Positions 37,647 through 48,169 of a stretch of 64,000 nucleotides of DNA are shown in pieces (the stretch's first letter is position 1; each line of letters begins with the position of its first letter). Source of the DNA: Cinclus cinclus (Eukaryota > Chordata > Aves > Passeriformes > Cinclidae); assembly GCF_963662255.1 (NCBI RefSeq), contig NC_085073.1, positions 1,984,001 to 2,048,000 of the forward strand, in the 5' to 3' direction. The notes beneath the pieces are model-generated. The model was not told the origin of the DNA, made no database searches, and saw nothing but the letters and a program-made list of their open reading frames with translations. A program made the position numbers and the translations under genes.

Positions 37647-37780
37647 ACCAAGGCCAGGTTGGAAGGGGCTTGGAGCAACCTGGTCTAGTGGAAGGTGTCC
37701 CTGCCCATGGCAGGGGGTGGAAAAAGATGAGCTTGAAGGTACCTTCCAACCCAGAGCCTTCCATGATTCTGCAATTCTAA
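37647..37780 (+). repeat. CR1 LINE 3' tip
   Basis: AAGGCCAGGTTGGAAGGGGC, then GAGCAACCTGGTCTAGTGGA and CCTTCCATGATTCTG. Confidence 0.88.
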
Positions 37781-39610
37781 TTAGTACCTGATTGCATCAG
37801 TGAATAAAGCTAAACCAACAATCTTTGAGAACAACCTCTTGCCATTTTCTAGGGCCTTGTTTACACACCTTGGATCCTTCTAACAGGCAGAGCACAGCCT
37901 TCTGCATGGCACAACTCGCTGATGTCTTACTTCAGTTATTCACCCCACCAGCAAAAAGACAAAGACGCAGGAACAGGGAGAAGTCCCAAAGCTGACATTT
38001 AGATGAAATTTGTCCCCTGATCTCCAGGTGAGGCCAAGCATGGCTGGCCAAGGGATAACTGCTGGTGGAGCAAAGTTCTTGCCCTACACCCAGCCCTGAG
38101 CTGCACTCCCAAGCCAGGATGCCCATGGCAGGATGAGGGAGCCTCTGCCATGTCCGAGGCTGGGACAGCAGGGATTGTGCAACGTTCCTCAGTGCAGTTG
38201 TATAACATCAGTGCTCTGTTTTTATGAACTGCCCTCAGTCAGGCTCAGAGCAGCAGCCCAGAGGAAGGGTGGTGTCACCATTTACCTTTCACTCACCCGA
38301 AAGAAAAAAAGAGGTGGGGGGAGAATCAAAGATTTGTTGTCGTTTGGGCTGGAGGGGGGTCCAGCTGTGCCCCAGGGCCACGCTCCAGCCTCTGCTCCTG
38401 GCCAGCACCACGGACCTGGCAGCGAAGGAGGCTCTGAGCAGGAAATGGATTAATGGGAGCCCCTGCACTGCTCTTCTCCCCCCAGCATGTAGCACGTCTT
38501 TTGTGGATTATTTTAACAGCACAAGGCGCACAAGGAACACTCACTGGAGAGATCAGCTTCCATCTGGGTTAACCCAAGAGTTTTCTCCCCTCCAATTTCC
38601 TCCAGCGCCCACTCAACAGCTTCCCTCCCTTCAAAAGTGTTTGCTCAAAGCCATCTTGACACACAGCTAAACAGCTCAGTCTGAGAGCATCACATTTGCC
38701 TGGTCCAGGAGGACAGGGCAGAGCCCCCATCCCACTGCTGCAGGTTCCCCAGTGCCCCACTGGGGCATCAAAGCTGCTCTCCAGAAATCCCAGCCCAGTC
38801 TCTGGGATGCCTCCCAGTGTCACAGCACATCCAGGAGTTTCCCTGCACAGCTAGAGCAGCTCAGGGCAGGGAAGGTTGAGTTTTAACCATCCACAAAGTG
38901 TTCAGCAAAAAGGGCAAATTAGATGAACTTCCCTCATGCCAGGGGCTGTGTGAGCCCTGCACAGAGCAGCTTCCCTGGGCATTAAAACTCTGGCCCAGCA
39001 CTATCCAGAAATTCTCCACCTGAGCCTCAAACCAACCAGCACATTTTCAGCCTCCACTTGCAGCCACTTCTCCAGCCCTCTCCTCCTCACTGCCCTGCTC
39101 CCTAAACCCTTGGATGTCGGCATCCCTGGTCCCCTCTTGGCACCCTGGAGGGCTTTGCAAAATCCCTTTGGGAATGCTGAGATCCCACACAACAGAAGGG
39201 AGCTGTTTGAGGGGCTGCATGGAGCAGACCCCCAAGTAGACCAGGAACGAGCCACCACCAACCTGTCTTCAGAGGGGAACAGCAAAAGTCTTCCAGGGCA
39301 GTGCAGACACATCTAAGCAGCTTAGAGGTCAACCCTGTCTGCTTCCAGGCTCCTGGAGCAGTGGAACAACAACTTCCAGCTCAGGTAGCAACATCTTAGT
39401 GGGAGACAACTCAGCAAGAGCAGCATTGCCCACCCAGAGAACACATGGAGCAACAAGGAAACCATCCAGAGAAACAGCAGCAGAGCACCACCAGAAAAAT
39501 ACATCACCAAAATACAGAACCCCCTCCCCTATGGCATCTCTGGAACCAAATACAAATTTATTGCAAGAAACATTATGGAATAAGGGGAAAAACAAGTAAG
39601 ATGACAGTAC

Positions 39611-39683
39611 CTGATCCTCCAAACTGAGTGCTCCCAAGGGTCGTGGGTCTGTTTTTTCCATTAGCCACTGGCAAAGGAAACAT
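39611..39683 (-). CDS. TCF3: TCF3 exon 3
   Basis: A 73-nt exon encoding residues 26-49 plus the first base of codon 50. It begins [13 protein letters not shown] and ends in TQFGGS, matching the TCF3 family order after AD1; MFPLPV distinguishes TCF3 from the MFSPPV of its paralogues. The acceptor is a pyrimidine-rich stretch ending TTTTTCTAG (AG at 39685-39684) and the donor is TCAG|GTACTG, leaving phase 1. Because the exon itself starts with ATG, a transcript beginning with a non-coding exon in intron 2 could initiate here and lack the LxxLL motif. It is isolated by 7.0 kb on the exon 2 side and 34 kb on the exon 4 side. Confidence 0.95.
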
Positions 39684-41051
39684 CTAGAAAAACAAGGAGA
39701 TGAGAAAGAAGGGAAGAGAAAAGAGATTTCAGTATGTTGGTTTTACTGTGCCATTGCAAAGGGGTCACACTGGGGGAGGGGAGGAGGGAAGGCAGTCCAT
39801 TATTGATGCAAAAACCTTTTCTCATGTCCCTGCTCCATGGCTCAGGAGGGGCAGGAGGGAGCACAGCCCTGCTCTCACACATGCATCCCCATGTACCCAA
39901 CCCCTGGTTCTGCAGGGGCAGTTGGAAACCAGCCAAGGAGCATCCCTGCTACGATCCAAACCAACAGTTTCATCCCAAAATTGCTCACCCTGGCTACAGG
40001 TGAACCCTGAGGAAAGGCCAACCCCATTCATAAAATGCCAGTGGGATAATGACAGCAAACCTATTTTATCCCTCACTATCCCAGCTCCCACAGGAGCCCT
40101 GATCCCATCCCACACCTCCAGCCATGTGCAGTGCCTGGGCAGCACGAGAGATGCCTGTGGGCCCAGCTGGCACGGGCAAGGGAGAGCTCACAGATGAGCC
40201 TCAACCTCAAGGAGCTGCTCTCACCCCCCTGCTTTGGGGGCTCCAGAAGCACCAGGACCTGACACAGCCCTGGGACCTGGGGAGAGGAAGCTGCTCCAAG
40301 GGCAAATATAGTTACTCATTATTTTAAAAATTAATGTATTTCAGAGAATTGGTTGCTCTGGGGACTTGTTTGCTCTATCACTGTAGCTTCATTATCACAA
40401 CTGAGCCACTCCTGCCAGGAGCTTCCTCAAAAATACTGCATACCTCGTCACCTAACCTGTATAAATATTTTTAATAAAAGTTGGGAGAGTTTCAGAGGCT
40501 GCTATTTAATAATTTACATGCACCTGCGTGCAGTAGAAAAGAAAACTAATTCTCCTCCACACAAATGGAGCTCCAGCCAATAAAACAACTGGTGGGAAAA
40601 TGCTTAGTGAATTAACATTTTAATATCCTTTTTCTACTCAAGATACTTTCACCACCAAGTCATTTGAATTTTTATTATTTTTAGCTTTGTAATGTCTGAG
40701 TAACTCAAAAGTTTAATGCTTTGAAGATTAAACAATGCAATGGCACAAGAGCCTACAGAAAGGCGGCGTTTCATGCCCTGACATAGCTGATGTCTGGCTG
40801 TGGTCAGAAACATTCCTTTGTACAGAACCGTCTGCCCAGCTTTGTTTTCACAAATGCTGGGGAGGAGAAAAATCCCAACAAAAAACAGTTAATGTGGTAG
40901 AGATGCAAAGAGAGCAGTTAAGGAACCAACTGCCATTCATAAAGAGCACAATTTTGGGATCATATATATGCATGTGTAGGGTGTAGGTGTTTTATACACG
41001 ATTTAAATGATGGTGTAAACAGTGCTAAGTGTTCACCCGGCAGCCTGCGCA

Positions 41052-41067
41052 CACCTGCCCTCACCTG
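41052..41067 (+). promoter_or_regulatory. Two CACCTG E-boxes one helical turn apart in intron 2
   Basis: CACCTG at 41052-41057 and 41062-41067. CACCTG is a preferred E2A binding site, so autoregulation is possible. The functional role is inferred. Confidence 0.3.
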
Positions 41068-41902
41068 CCTGCCCACGGCCCCCTGGTCCCCTCAGATGTG
41101 CCCCGAGGCTGCTGCTCACCCCAGGGGCTCCCGAGGTGTTTGGGGTGGCCCAGCAGCCCCAGCATCGGATAAGCTTTGTTTCCTCAGGAAGTTGGGCTAG
41201 AAAATAAAAACAAACCCCAAAGACTGCAGCTCACCTTCCTCTGCACCACTGCAGGGCTTCCCTGTGCCCCCTCCCTCTTGCAGGGCAGGAGGGGGTTCTG
41301 CAAACATCTTCAAAAGTGCTGAAAATGGAACTTATGTGGCTGATCCCACCCCAGCTGTGCTCACCCCCTCTCCTCAAGGCAGGGAAGAAGATTGAGCTCA
41401 AACTTCATTTTTGCTAAGTGGCAAGGGGCAGGTCTGCATATGTGAGCAGGAGGATAGGGGTGCACTATGAGCTGACCAGCAAAAAGCACACTCACATATA
41501 CAAAACAAAACAACAAAAAAAAAATCCCCAAATCAAACCAAAAACAAAACAAGAAACCACCCCAACCAACCAACCAACAAAATTTTTTTTAAAATATCAC
41601 TGCTGGCTCTTTTCATGAGCACTTCTGCTCAGCACTTGCTGAGGCTGAGAAACCCAAGGTTTAAGCAGCAAACTCGAGCGGAGAAAAGGAACAGTCTTGT
41701 TCCACTGTGCACCCAGCACCTTCTGCAGAACAGGAGGAGGGTCCCCCCCAGGACAGCGATGTCCAGCACCCCCAAAACCCCTCCCTCCTCCAACTGCTTG
41801 GAGAGAGATTTTGAAGCTGATGCAATACCTTCCTACTCTCCCTCCCCAGGGGATTTAGGAGTCATGGACCCCTTCTTGCAGCAGGGCAAGTGGAGATGCT
41901 AA

Positions 41903-42140
41903 AGCACGGAACCCTGGAATACCCTGAACTGGAAGAGACCAACAAGGACTACCAGCCCAGCCCCTGTCCCTGCCCAGACACCCCAACAATCCCACCCTGA
42001 GCATCCCTGAGAGCGGTGTCCAAACGCTCCTGGAGCTCTGGCAGCCTTGGGGCCGGGACCATTCCCTGGGGAGCCTGGGCAGTGCCCAGCACCCTCGGGG
42101 GAAAGAAGAACCTTTCCCTGAGCTCCAGCCCAAGCCCCCT
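41903..42140 (-). repeat. CR1 LINE fragment, family B
   Basis: GGAACCCTGGAATACCCTGA, then the family B core. It ends at CAGCCCAAGCCCC. Confidence 0.92.
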
Positions 42141-43264
42141 GACACAACTTCATGCTGTCAAAAAAGGGTGAGGGGGAGCAGGGAACCTCGGGTTACCCCT
42201 TCACACTTATCACTTGCCAACCCCAGGAGGTGTTTTGGGTTTTTTCTTGCTCCCAGCCTCTTTTTCCACTGTGGTGTGGGCTGAAGCTGCCCCGAGGAGC
42301 CCGGCACAAGTCATACATGAAGTGCCTTTGCCGGCGTGTGTCACTCAGAGGCAAAGTTCATCCACCCACTGCAAATTTCCTTTCTGCTTTTAAATGCTGC
42401 TTTAAAAATAAACTCGGGGGAGGGAGGAGATGAACCAAAGCTGGCACCTACCAGGGGACCCAGGCATTGAGGAAGGACCCAGGCATGAGCTCTCAAGAGT
42501 TGTAACTGGGTCATTACTTGGCCTGTGTTAGATTTGAATAATGTAGATTTAAACGGTTATGTAAAATCCCCTATCTTAAGTCACTATATTTGGTTTTCAA
42601 GTCCTATCTCGAGCCTACCTGAGAGCCGACAACAACTTCTGCATCCCTCCTAGCTTAATTTCCACCCCTCCCAAAGAATTTATTCTCCCTCCATTTCACC
42701 CCGGGTAAAAGAGGCTAATCCACAGCATGGGAAGATCCAAATGCTTGCACCCTCCCCTGAGGAGGTTATAGCCAAGAGACCCCACTTCATACAGCAAACT
42801 CCTAAGGAAGAAATGGAATTTGCCAGAAATGAGGAACATCAAGCAGCATTTCATTTATTGTGCACATCTAGAAGCACATCTCTTTTCAAATTAAATCAGT
42901 GCTCACTCACTCTCCTCTCCCACCTGACAAACTCCAGGCTGAAAAAACCTCTGGCCTGAACTCCAAACCTGAAATCTATTTTGCAGCATGGAAAGTATCC
43001 AGCTGCTAATTTGGGAAGAAGAGAGAATTTGACTCAAAGTACATTGCCAGCAGAACATTTTATACATGTTCATTTAAGACAGACCTTCCTGACTACAGCC
43101 CCAAATGCCCACTGTGTGTGAATTCAAACTTTAAACTCAACAACTGCTTCACTCTGAACAAAACTCAGAGTTTTATCATGGAAATGCAGGTGCTGAGCCT
43201 TGGCAGGAGCAGGGCACAGCTTCAGCATCCTCCAGCAGAGTAGCAGGAGTTGCTCCAGCCCTGC

Positions 43265-43365
43265 TTGCTGCCAACAGTTTGGCTCCCACCCCCGGATCCG
43301 GGGCCGCAGTCGCGAGAGCCGCGGTGCAGCGGGAGCAGCCGCGGGCGCAGCAATGAACGGCAGGT
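43265..43365. promoter_or_regulatory. CpG-rich patch in intron 2
   Basis: About ten CpGs in 100 bp (GATCCGGGGCCGC through GCCGCGGGCGCAGC), beside a less CpG-rich block with CATATG and GTTAAC motifs at 43430-43470. It could be a minor promoter or an enhancer. No clear first-exon donor was found. Confidence 0.3.
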
Positions 43366-43706
43366 CCTGTGTGACTGCTCAAGCCCCTGCCCACCCCGCA
43401 CCGAGCCAGAAACCCCCTCTGCCAGGCAGCATATGGTTAATACTCTGCTAATAATCATGGCTGTTAACAGCACCTCACTCCTGCCAGAGTCCCTGGCTGG
43501 CACTAGCACGCAGCCGCTCCCAGCTCGGCTGCTGCTCAGTGCCGCCAACACACCCGGGGCTGCTCTGCTCCCCTGTCCCCTGCCTGGGGTGTCCTCATCC
43601 TTCAGAGAAGCCCAGCACAGCCAGGACACCTGTGTGGCACCGTCCCACTGCATACCAGCGCTAGCACAGATGAGACACTGCCTGGGATAACCAGTAACCA
43701 TGAGAA

Positions 43707-43925
43707 ATCCCAGAATCCTGGAATACCCTGAACTGGAAGGGATTCACAAAGATCATCCAGTCCCTGTCCCTGTCCCTGCCCAGACACCCCAACAATCCCA
43801 CCCTGAGCATCCCTGAGAGCGGTGTCCAAACGCTCCTGGAGCTCTGGCAGCCTTGGGGCCGGGACCATTCCCTGGGGAGCCTGGGCAGTGCCCAGCACCC
43901 TCGGGGGAAAGAAGAAACTTTTCCT
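43707..43925 (-). repeat. CR1 LINE fragment, family B
   Basis: AATCCCAGAATCCTGGAATA, then the family B core, truncated at GGGGGAAAGAAGAAAC. Confidence 0.92.
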
Positions 43926-46732
43926 CATACCCATGCCCTTGTGGTTGAACACCTCAAAACAGCACAGGCCAAGGACAGCTCCCTCCATACACAGCCTGTG
44001 CCAGTCAGGCTAAGCTGCAAAGCCTTGCAGCCACCAAAGCCCAGCCTAATCAATAGGCTGAGCTGCCCACTCAGGCCTATAGGCAGGATGCTTTTTCAAA
44101 AGCTCCTCTCCAGATTTGCCAGCCCATCTGGGCCTGATGCCAGGGAGCAGTGGTGAAGGCAAGCTTACAAATTACCTGCACTTTGGGGCAATTAGAAAAG
44201 GCAATTTATCTGGGGGTAGAGGTAAATGTCCTGCCATGCACACCCCAAAGTATCACTGGGCCTTTCCTTTGATGCCTCACTTACAGATTCCTTCAATTTT
44301 TGCCCTTTCTGGCAAATTACAGTGGCACAAAGCGTTTGGTGAGTGCTTTGGAGTTCAATATCTACTTAATGGATTTATTTAAGAGGGGATGAGTCTCTTC
44401 TAACATGACTGCAAGCCCAGTTTGCAACATCTCACACAATCCTGTCATTCACTGACCCTGGGAAATCATGGCAAGCCATGCCACTCCCTTAGGGCCTTAA
44501 AATTCCCTCCCTGCACAGCAAAACACAGTGCAGGGCTGGACCACAGACTGCTGGGGCTGAACACATTTTCCCTAGAAAAAAGGAATCAAAATACTGATCT
44601 GAAGCAAATGCATCCAGCTGCTCTGAGTATCTCTACTTTTCCCTCCCCTTTACTCCCCTGGAAAGGATTACTGAACCAATGCTCCACTCCTGTTTATACA
44701 AATTAAAATATAAATACACTTGAAAGAGCGAGCTTTGTGGTCAAAAATCCTGTATCCCAAGGATATAGGGAGAGCACACCATGGAGCGCCTCTTCAACAG
44801 ACCCATCGACTGTCTAGGAAGCTTTTTTATTTCAGCTCCTCGTCCTTGAGGAGAGATGTTAATATTCCCTTTATGCAAAGTGAGGAGAAGGGAGTGCGGA
44901 GATGAGGGTTTGTGAAACAGAGCTGGCTGCAGTCCAGGCTGCACTGGAGTCCATGGGCCAACAGATCCTGCAGGGAATGGCTTCGAGTCATTTGCTGGCA
45001 AATGACATTTGCAGGCCCTGATGCTGTGAGCAGCTACCCCCAGCACCAGCCTAGGAAGAGCACAGGATGAGTTCTGTTTTTCCCAGAGTTACGCCAGTGG
45101 AAGAGCATTGAATCCAAATTTAACCTTTTTGGTGTAGATTCACCTCCAATGACAGAAACATTTGTGTACAGAGGGACCAGGTCAAGACTCCTCCTGGGAA
45201 TACAGCTCTAGGCATGCAAATGAGGATGGTTGGTTAAATCGGAAAATAAAGTCTTGGGTTTTTTTAAAGTTCTAAATGGTGAATGGGATTTGATTTTTTT
45301 CTTCTCCAAAGAGGAGAAAAAGTGAAGTGGGAGATGCTGCAGCCCCTCTCAGGGAGCAGGTTCTGGGTTACTGACCCAAACGGCAGTGGATGGAAAGCCC
45401 CAGGGCTCCTGACAACCTGCAGGATCTCTGAGAGGGACAAATAACCACAGGAAGCCTTGAACAGATTCCTGGTTTTACAGGGACATCACTGCAGCCCCTG
45501 TACTCACTTTAAAACATTCTACCAGAAAAGCCCATTACCAGCAATTTAACAGAACCAGCCTCCCAGTAGATGTATGAAACTGGGAAAACTGGGCTTCTCC
45601 TGCAGGAGAATTGCTCTTGGGGGACTGAGAGATCGCCTGCCCTGACCCCCTCCAGCACAGAGCCTTGTCAGGACAGGCACAACCCCCCAGCTGTAGAAAA
45701 AGGTTTTTTTCCCGGGGCTGAACTTCAGCGCGTGAATGCAGAAAAGTGGATGAGCCTCAGCACTTCCACAGGTATCACATCCATTGGGACAGCAGGTGAC
45801 CCTAGCTCTGCCACCACTTTTTGTCCCTTCTCCTCCAAGGGGCAGGAACAGCAGCCCAGCAGGGCTGTGAGCTGGGTGACCTAGGCTGGGGTGACTCTCA
45901 TGGCCATCCCCCCTCCTGGAGCTGTTGTTTCTATCTCTGCAGCACGTTTGCTTATCTCGACAGCAAGACACACGCTTTGAGTGCCATGAGGGTGCAGCAC
46001 ACAACAGAGGAACCAAACAGACAGTTATTTGCCTTTGAACACCGCGAGTCACCTGCCAAGGAGAAACAGCACCGCTGGCAGTGCTACAGTAGGATGTGCC
46101 AGGGACTAACCCTGCTCTGCTGTGACTAAAGGGACTTCTCCTCCCTCGGAGCTGTGCACACCCTTCAGGGGGAACTCTTAGGTCCTGTTTCTTTGAAAAT
46201 AAACAGCTCCTAAATGCAGCTCAAGGTTTCCAGGATACAGAAGAGCAGAGCATGGGGAGCACAAGTGTCCAACTCCTGCAAAAATAATGTGCTGGAGAGC
46301 TTGGACACATTTCAAACTGTGACAAAATAATCTGTGGGAGCAAAAGTTTAATAGTCTGGATCTAGGGAGAGGAAAAAAGCTTGATTAATCAGCTACTGAA
46401 GTTACATCTCTGCATGGCTGCAGAAACAGTCACACAGTGAGCATTTAAACAGAGAACACACAATTCTATTAATTCCCCCAAAATTTCCCATCCAGAAAAG
46501 AAACCTTGAGAAAGCCTTTCCTGCGAGGGAACAACACACATTTGAGGGGAAGAGGGGAGAGGAGGGGCAGAGGCTTTGCTTTAACTTGAAAATAAACAAG
46601 TTGCAGCACATGTGCACGCACACAAACACGGCACATCTGAAACCCATCATGTCCAATTTACAGGCTCACATTTCCTCCCCTGTGCAGCTCCCAGCCCCGG
46701 GGCTGTGCAGCCCCCCGGCCGCGCTCGCTCAC

Positions 46733-46834
46733 CATACTGAAGTCCAGCAGGTCACTGAGCTCTTTGTCTGTCCCAACTGCAGCCATTCTCTGCTGCTGCT
46801 GATTCATATTCCCACAGACTCAACAGTGGCAGTC
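46733..46834 (-). CDS. TCF3: TCF3 exon 2: start codon and AD1 motif
   Basis: The ATG is at 46807-46805, preceded by 27 nt of 5' UTR in this exon. An in-frame TGA five codons upstream of the ATG fixes the start. The exon encodes residues 1-25: MNQQQQRM, then [14 protein letters not shown]. The LSDLL stretch (residues 17-21) is the LxxLL-type motif in AD1 of E proteins, known to contact the KIX domain of p300/CBP and the TAFH domain of ETO-family corepressors. The acceptor follows a strong pyrimidine tract ending in CTCCAG (AG at 46836-46835). The donor is ATG|GTGAGC and the exon ends in phase 0. A second in-frame ATG at codon 8 could serve as a weaker alternative start. Residues 9-10 are Ala-Ala, as in TCF4 and TCF12, where human TCF3 has Ala-Pro. 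Confidence 0.95.
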
Positions 46835-47281
46835 CTGGAGAAAGCGAGGGGGAGGGGAGAGAGATATTTTAATGACTACAGCAAACTACCCACCCCATTG
46901 ATGAATATTTTTAAAAAGACAGAGCGGAGGGGCAAGAAAAGAAAAACCCTGAGTGCGTCTGCAGTATCCAACTCTGGGGCCAGAGCACAGTCGGAGTCCT
47001 CACGCAGCACCCAGCGGCAGGAACAAGCGTTCTATTGACCAGACACACTTGTATGTTAGTTTTTTGCTGCCAATTCCACTAGTTCAGGCCAATTCTGTTT
47101 CTGGCGTGTGGCAAATGAAGGGGGGAAAAGAAAAAAAAAGGGAAAAAAAAAGAGTCAACTCATTTATCAAAGGGTTCAGGCAAGTTATCACTCAGGCGCT
47201 TGTCTGGCTTGGCTCGCCCCCTCGCCTTCCCCCACACTTGCTCCCCGCAGGAGGCTCTCTTGTCCTTGCCGAGTTTTGTTT

Positions 47282-47307
<26 letters not shown>
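47282..47307 (+). repeat. A26 homopolymer
   Basis: Twenty-six consecutive A in TCF3 intron 1. Confidence 0.93.
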
Positions 47308-47312
<5 letters not shown>

Positions 47313-47490
47313 ATGTTACAGCTCTTTCCTTCGGGTCGCGGAGCACCTGCAGCTGCTTTTTCAGGGGCTGTGTTTGGGGATGCCCAGCCAGGCCGTGCTC
47401 AGTGAGAACTGAACCTCTCCACTCCCAAAAGGGACTGGTAACAAAAAAAATCTTGTTTTCGGAGTGTTTTTGCAAAAATAAAGCCCTCCA

Positions 47491-47540
47491 GGCAACCTTA
47501 CAAGATAGGTAAATATTATTCTTCCTAATTTTACAGATTA
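47491..47540 (-). repeat. MIR-like ancient SINE remnant (intron 1)
   Basis: The order CAACC-TTACAAGATAGGTA, then ATATTATT, then TTTTACAGAT matches the reverse complement of the MIR/CORE-SINE 3' region. Old copies are scarce in birds. Assigned from memory of the consensus. Confidence 0.45.
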
Positions 47541-48169
47541 TTTTTTTCAAAAGGGAGACTGATCTTTTTGGCCAGCTTGCTATGATAGAAAAATATTTCT
47601 TTGGGAGGGAGGAAGAGAAGCCTGGGATGAGATAAAAGATTCCTTTTTTTTTCTGCCTTTTTTTTTTTTTTTAGGAACTCATTCATGGTTACAAAGGGCA
47701 TCTGGCCAATAAATTTAACTCATTAATCGTAAGGTTAAGAAAAAAAGAAGAAAGGAAAAAAAAAAACCTCCACACGATCTAAAAAGTGTTTGTAGGCTCA
47801 GCCACTACGTTTCAATGAAGTTTCATTAAAAAAAGGCTGAAATCAGCCCAGCATGTAAAAACCTTCACCACTATAAAAAAAACAGCCCAGGAATTTTATT
47901 TTTTTTCTCATTTTCTTTGAAAAGCCTTTTTTCAAAATGTCATCAGTGCATCTGGTCAGTGTTTTTAAAGCCACTTTCCCAACCTTCTGCCCCGGTGTCT
48001 CAAGTGGGGCTGGGGGACCACGGAGAACCCGTGGAAGTAGGGACGGAGGTAGGGAGGGAAGAGGGTACATCTCTTCCCAGCCCCCCAAACACCGCACCCC
48101 CGAGACACCCAGGGAAAACGTGAACAAAACCCTTGGCCGCCCCAAAGCTAGGCTGGGGGGGTTATTTTT

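Larger units (their letters stand above)
5626..39610 (-). other. TCF3 intron 3, 34 kb, CR1-rich
   Basis: A 33,985-bp intron with a GTACTG donor and a CGGTAG acceptor. It contains about 25 CR1 fragments (listed separately), several microsatellites, the candidate alternative first exon at 22074-22101 and AT-rich possible regulatory blocks near 7440-7545, 10440-10560, 12545-12715, 28740-28860, 34735-34980 and 36360-36420. Stretches between these (for example 17000-21100, 24650-26100, 28450-30780, 34980-36240, 37780-39600) contain no gene or repeat I can support apart from the simple repeats listed. Confidence 0.85.
39684..46732 (-). other. TCF3 intron 2
   Basis: A 7049-bp intron with a GTGAGC donor and a TTCTAG acceptor. 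It has two young CR1 copies (41903-42140 and 43707-43925), a CpG-rich patch at 43265-43365, paired CACCTG E-boxes near 41052-41067, and AT-rich DNA around 40310-40740 and 44160-44380. No other exon was recognised. Confidence 0.85.

Noticed and set aside
41101..41165. A second possible alternative first exon in intron 2 (MLGLLGHPK... then a GTGAGC donor) on the TCF3 strand
   Set aside because: It ends in phase 1, which does not fit exon 3 (phase 0). It has less CpG enrichment and a weaker case than 22074-22101.
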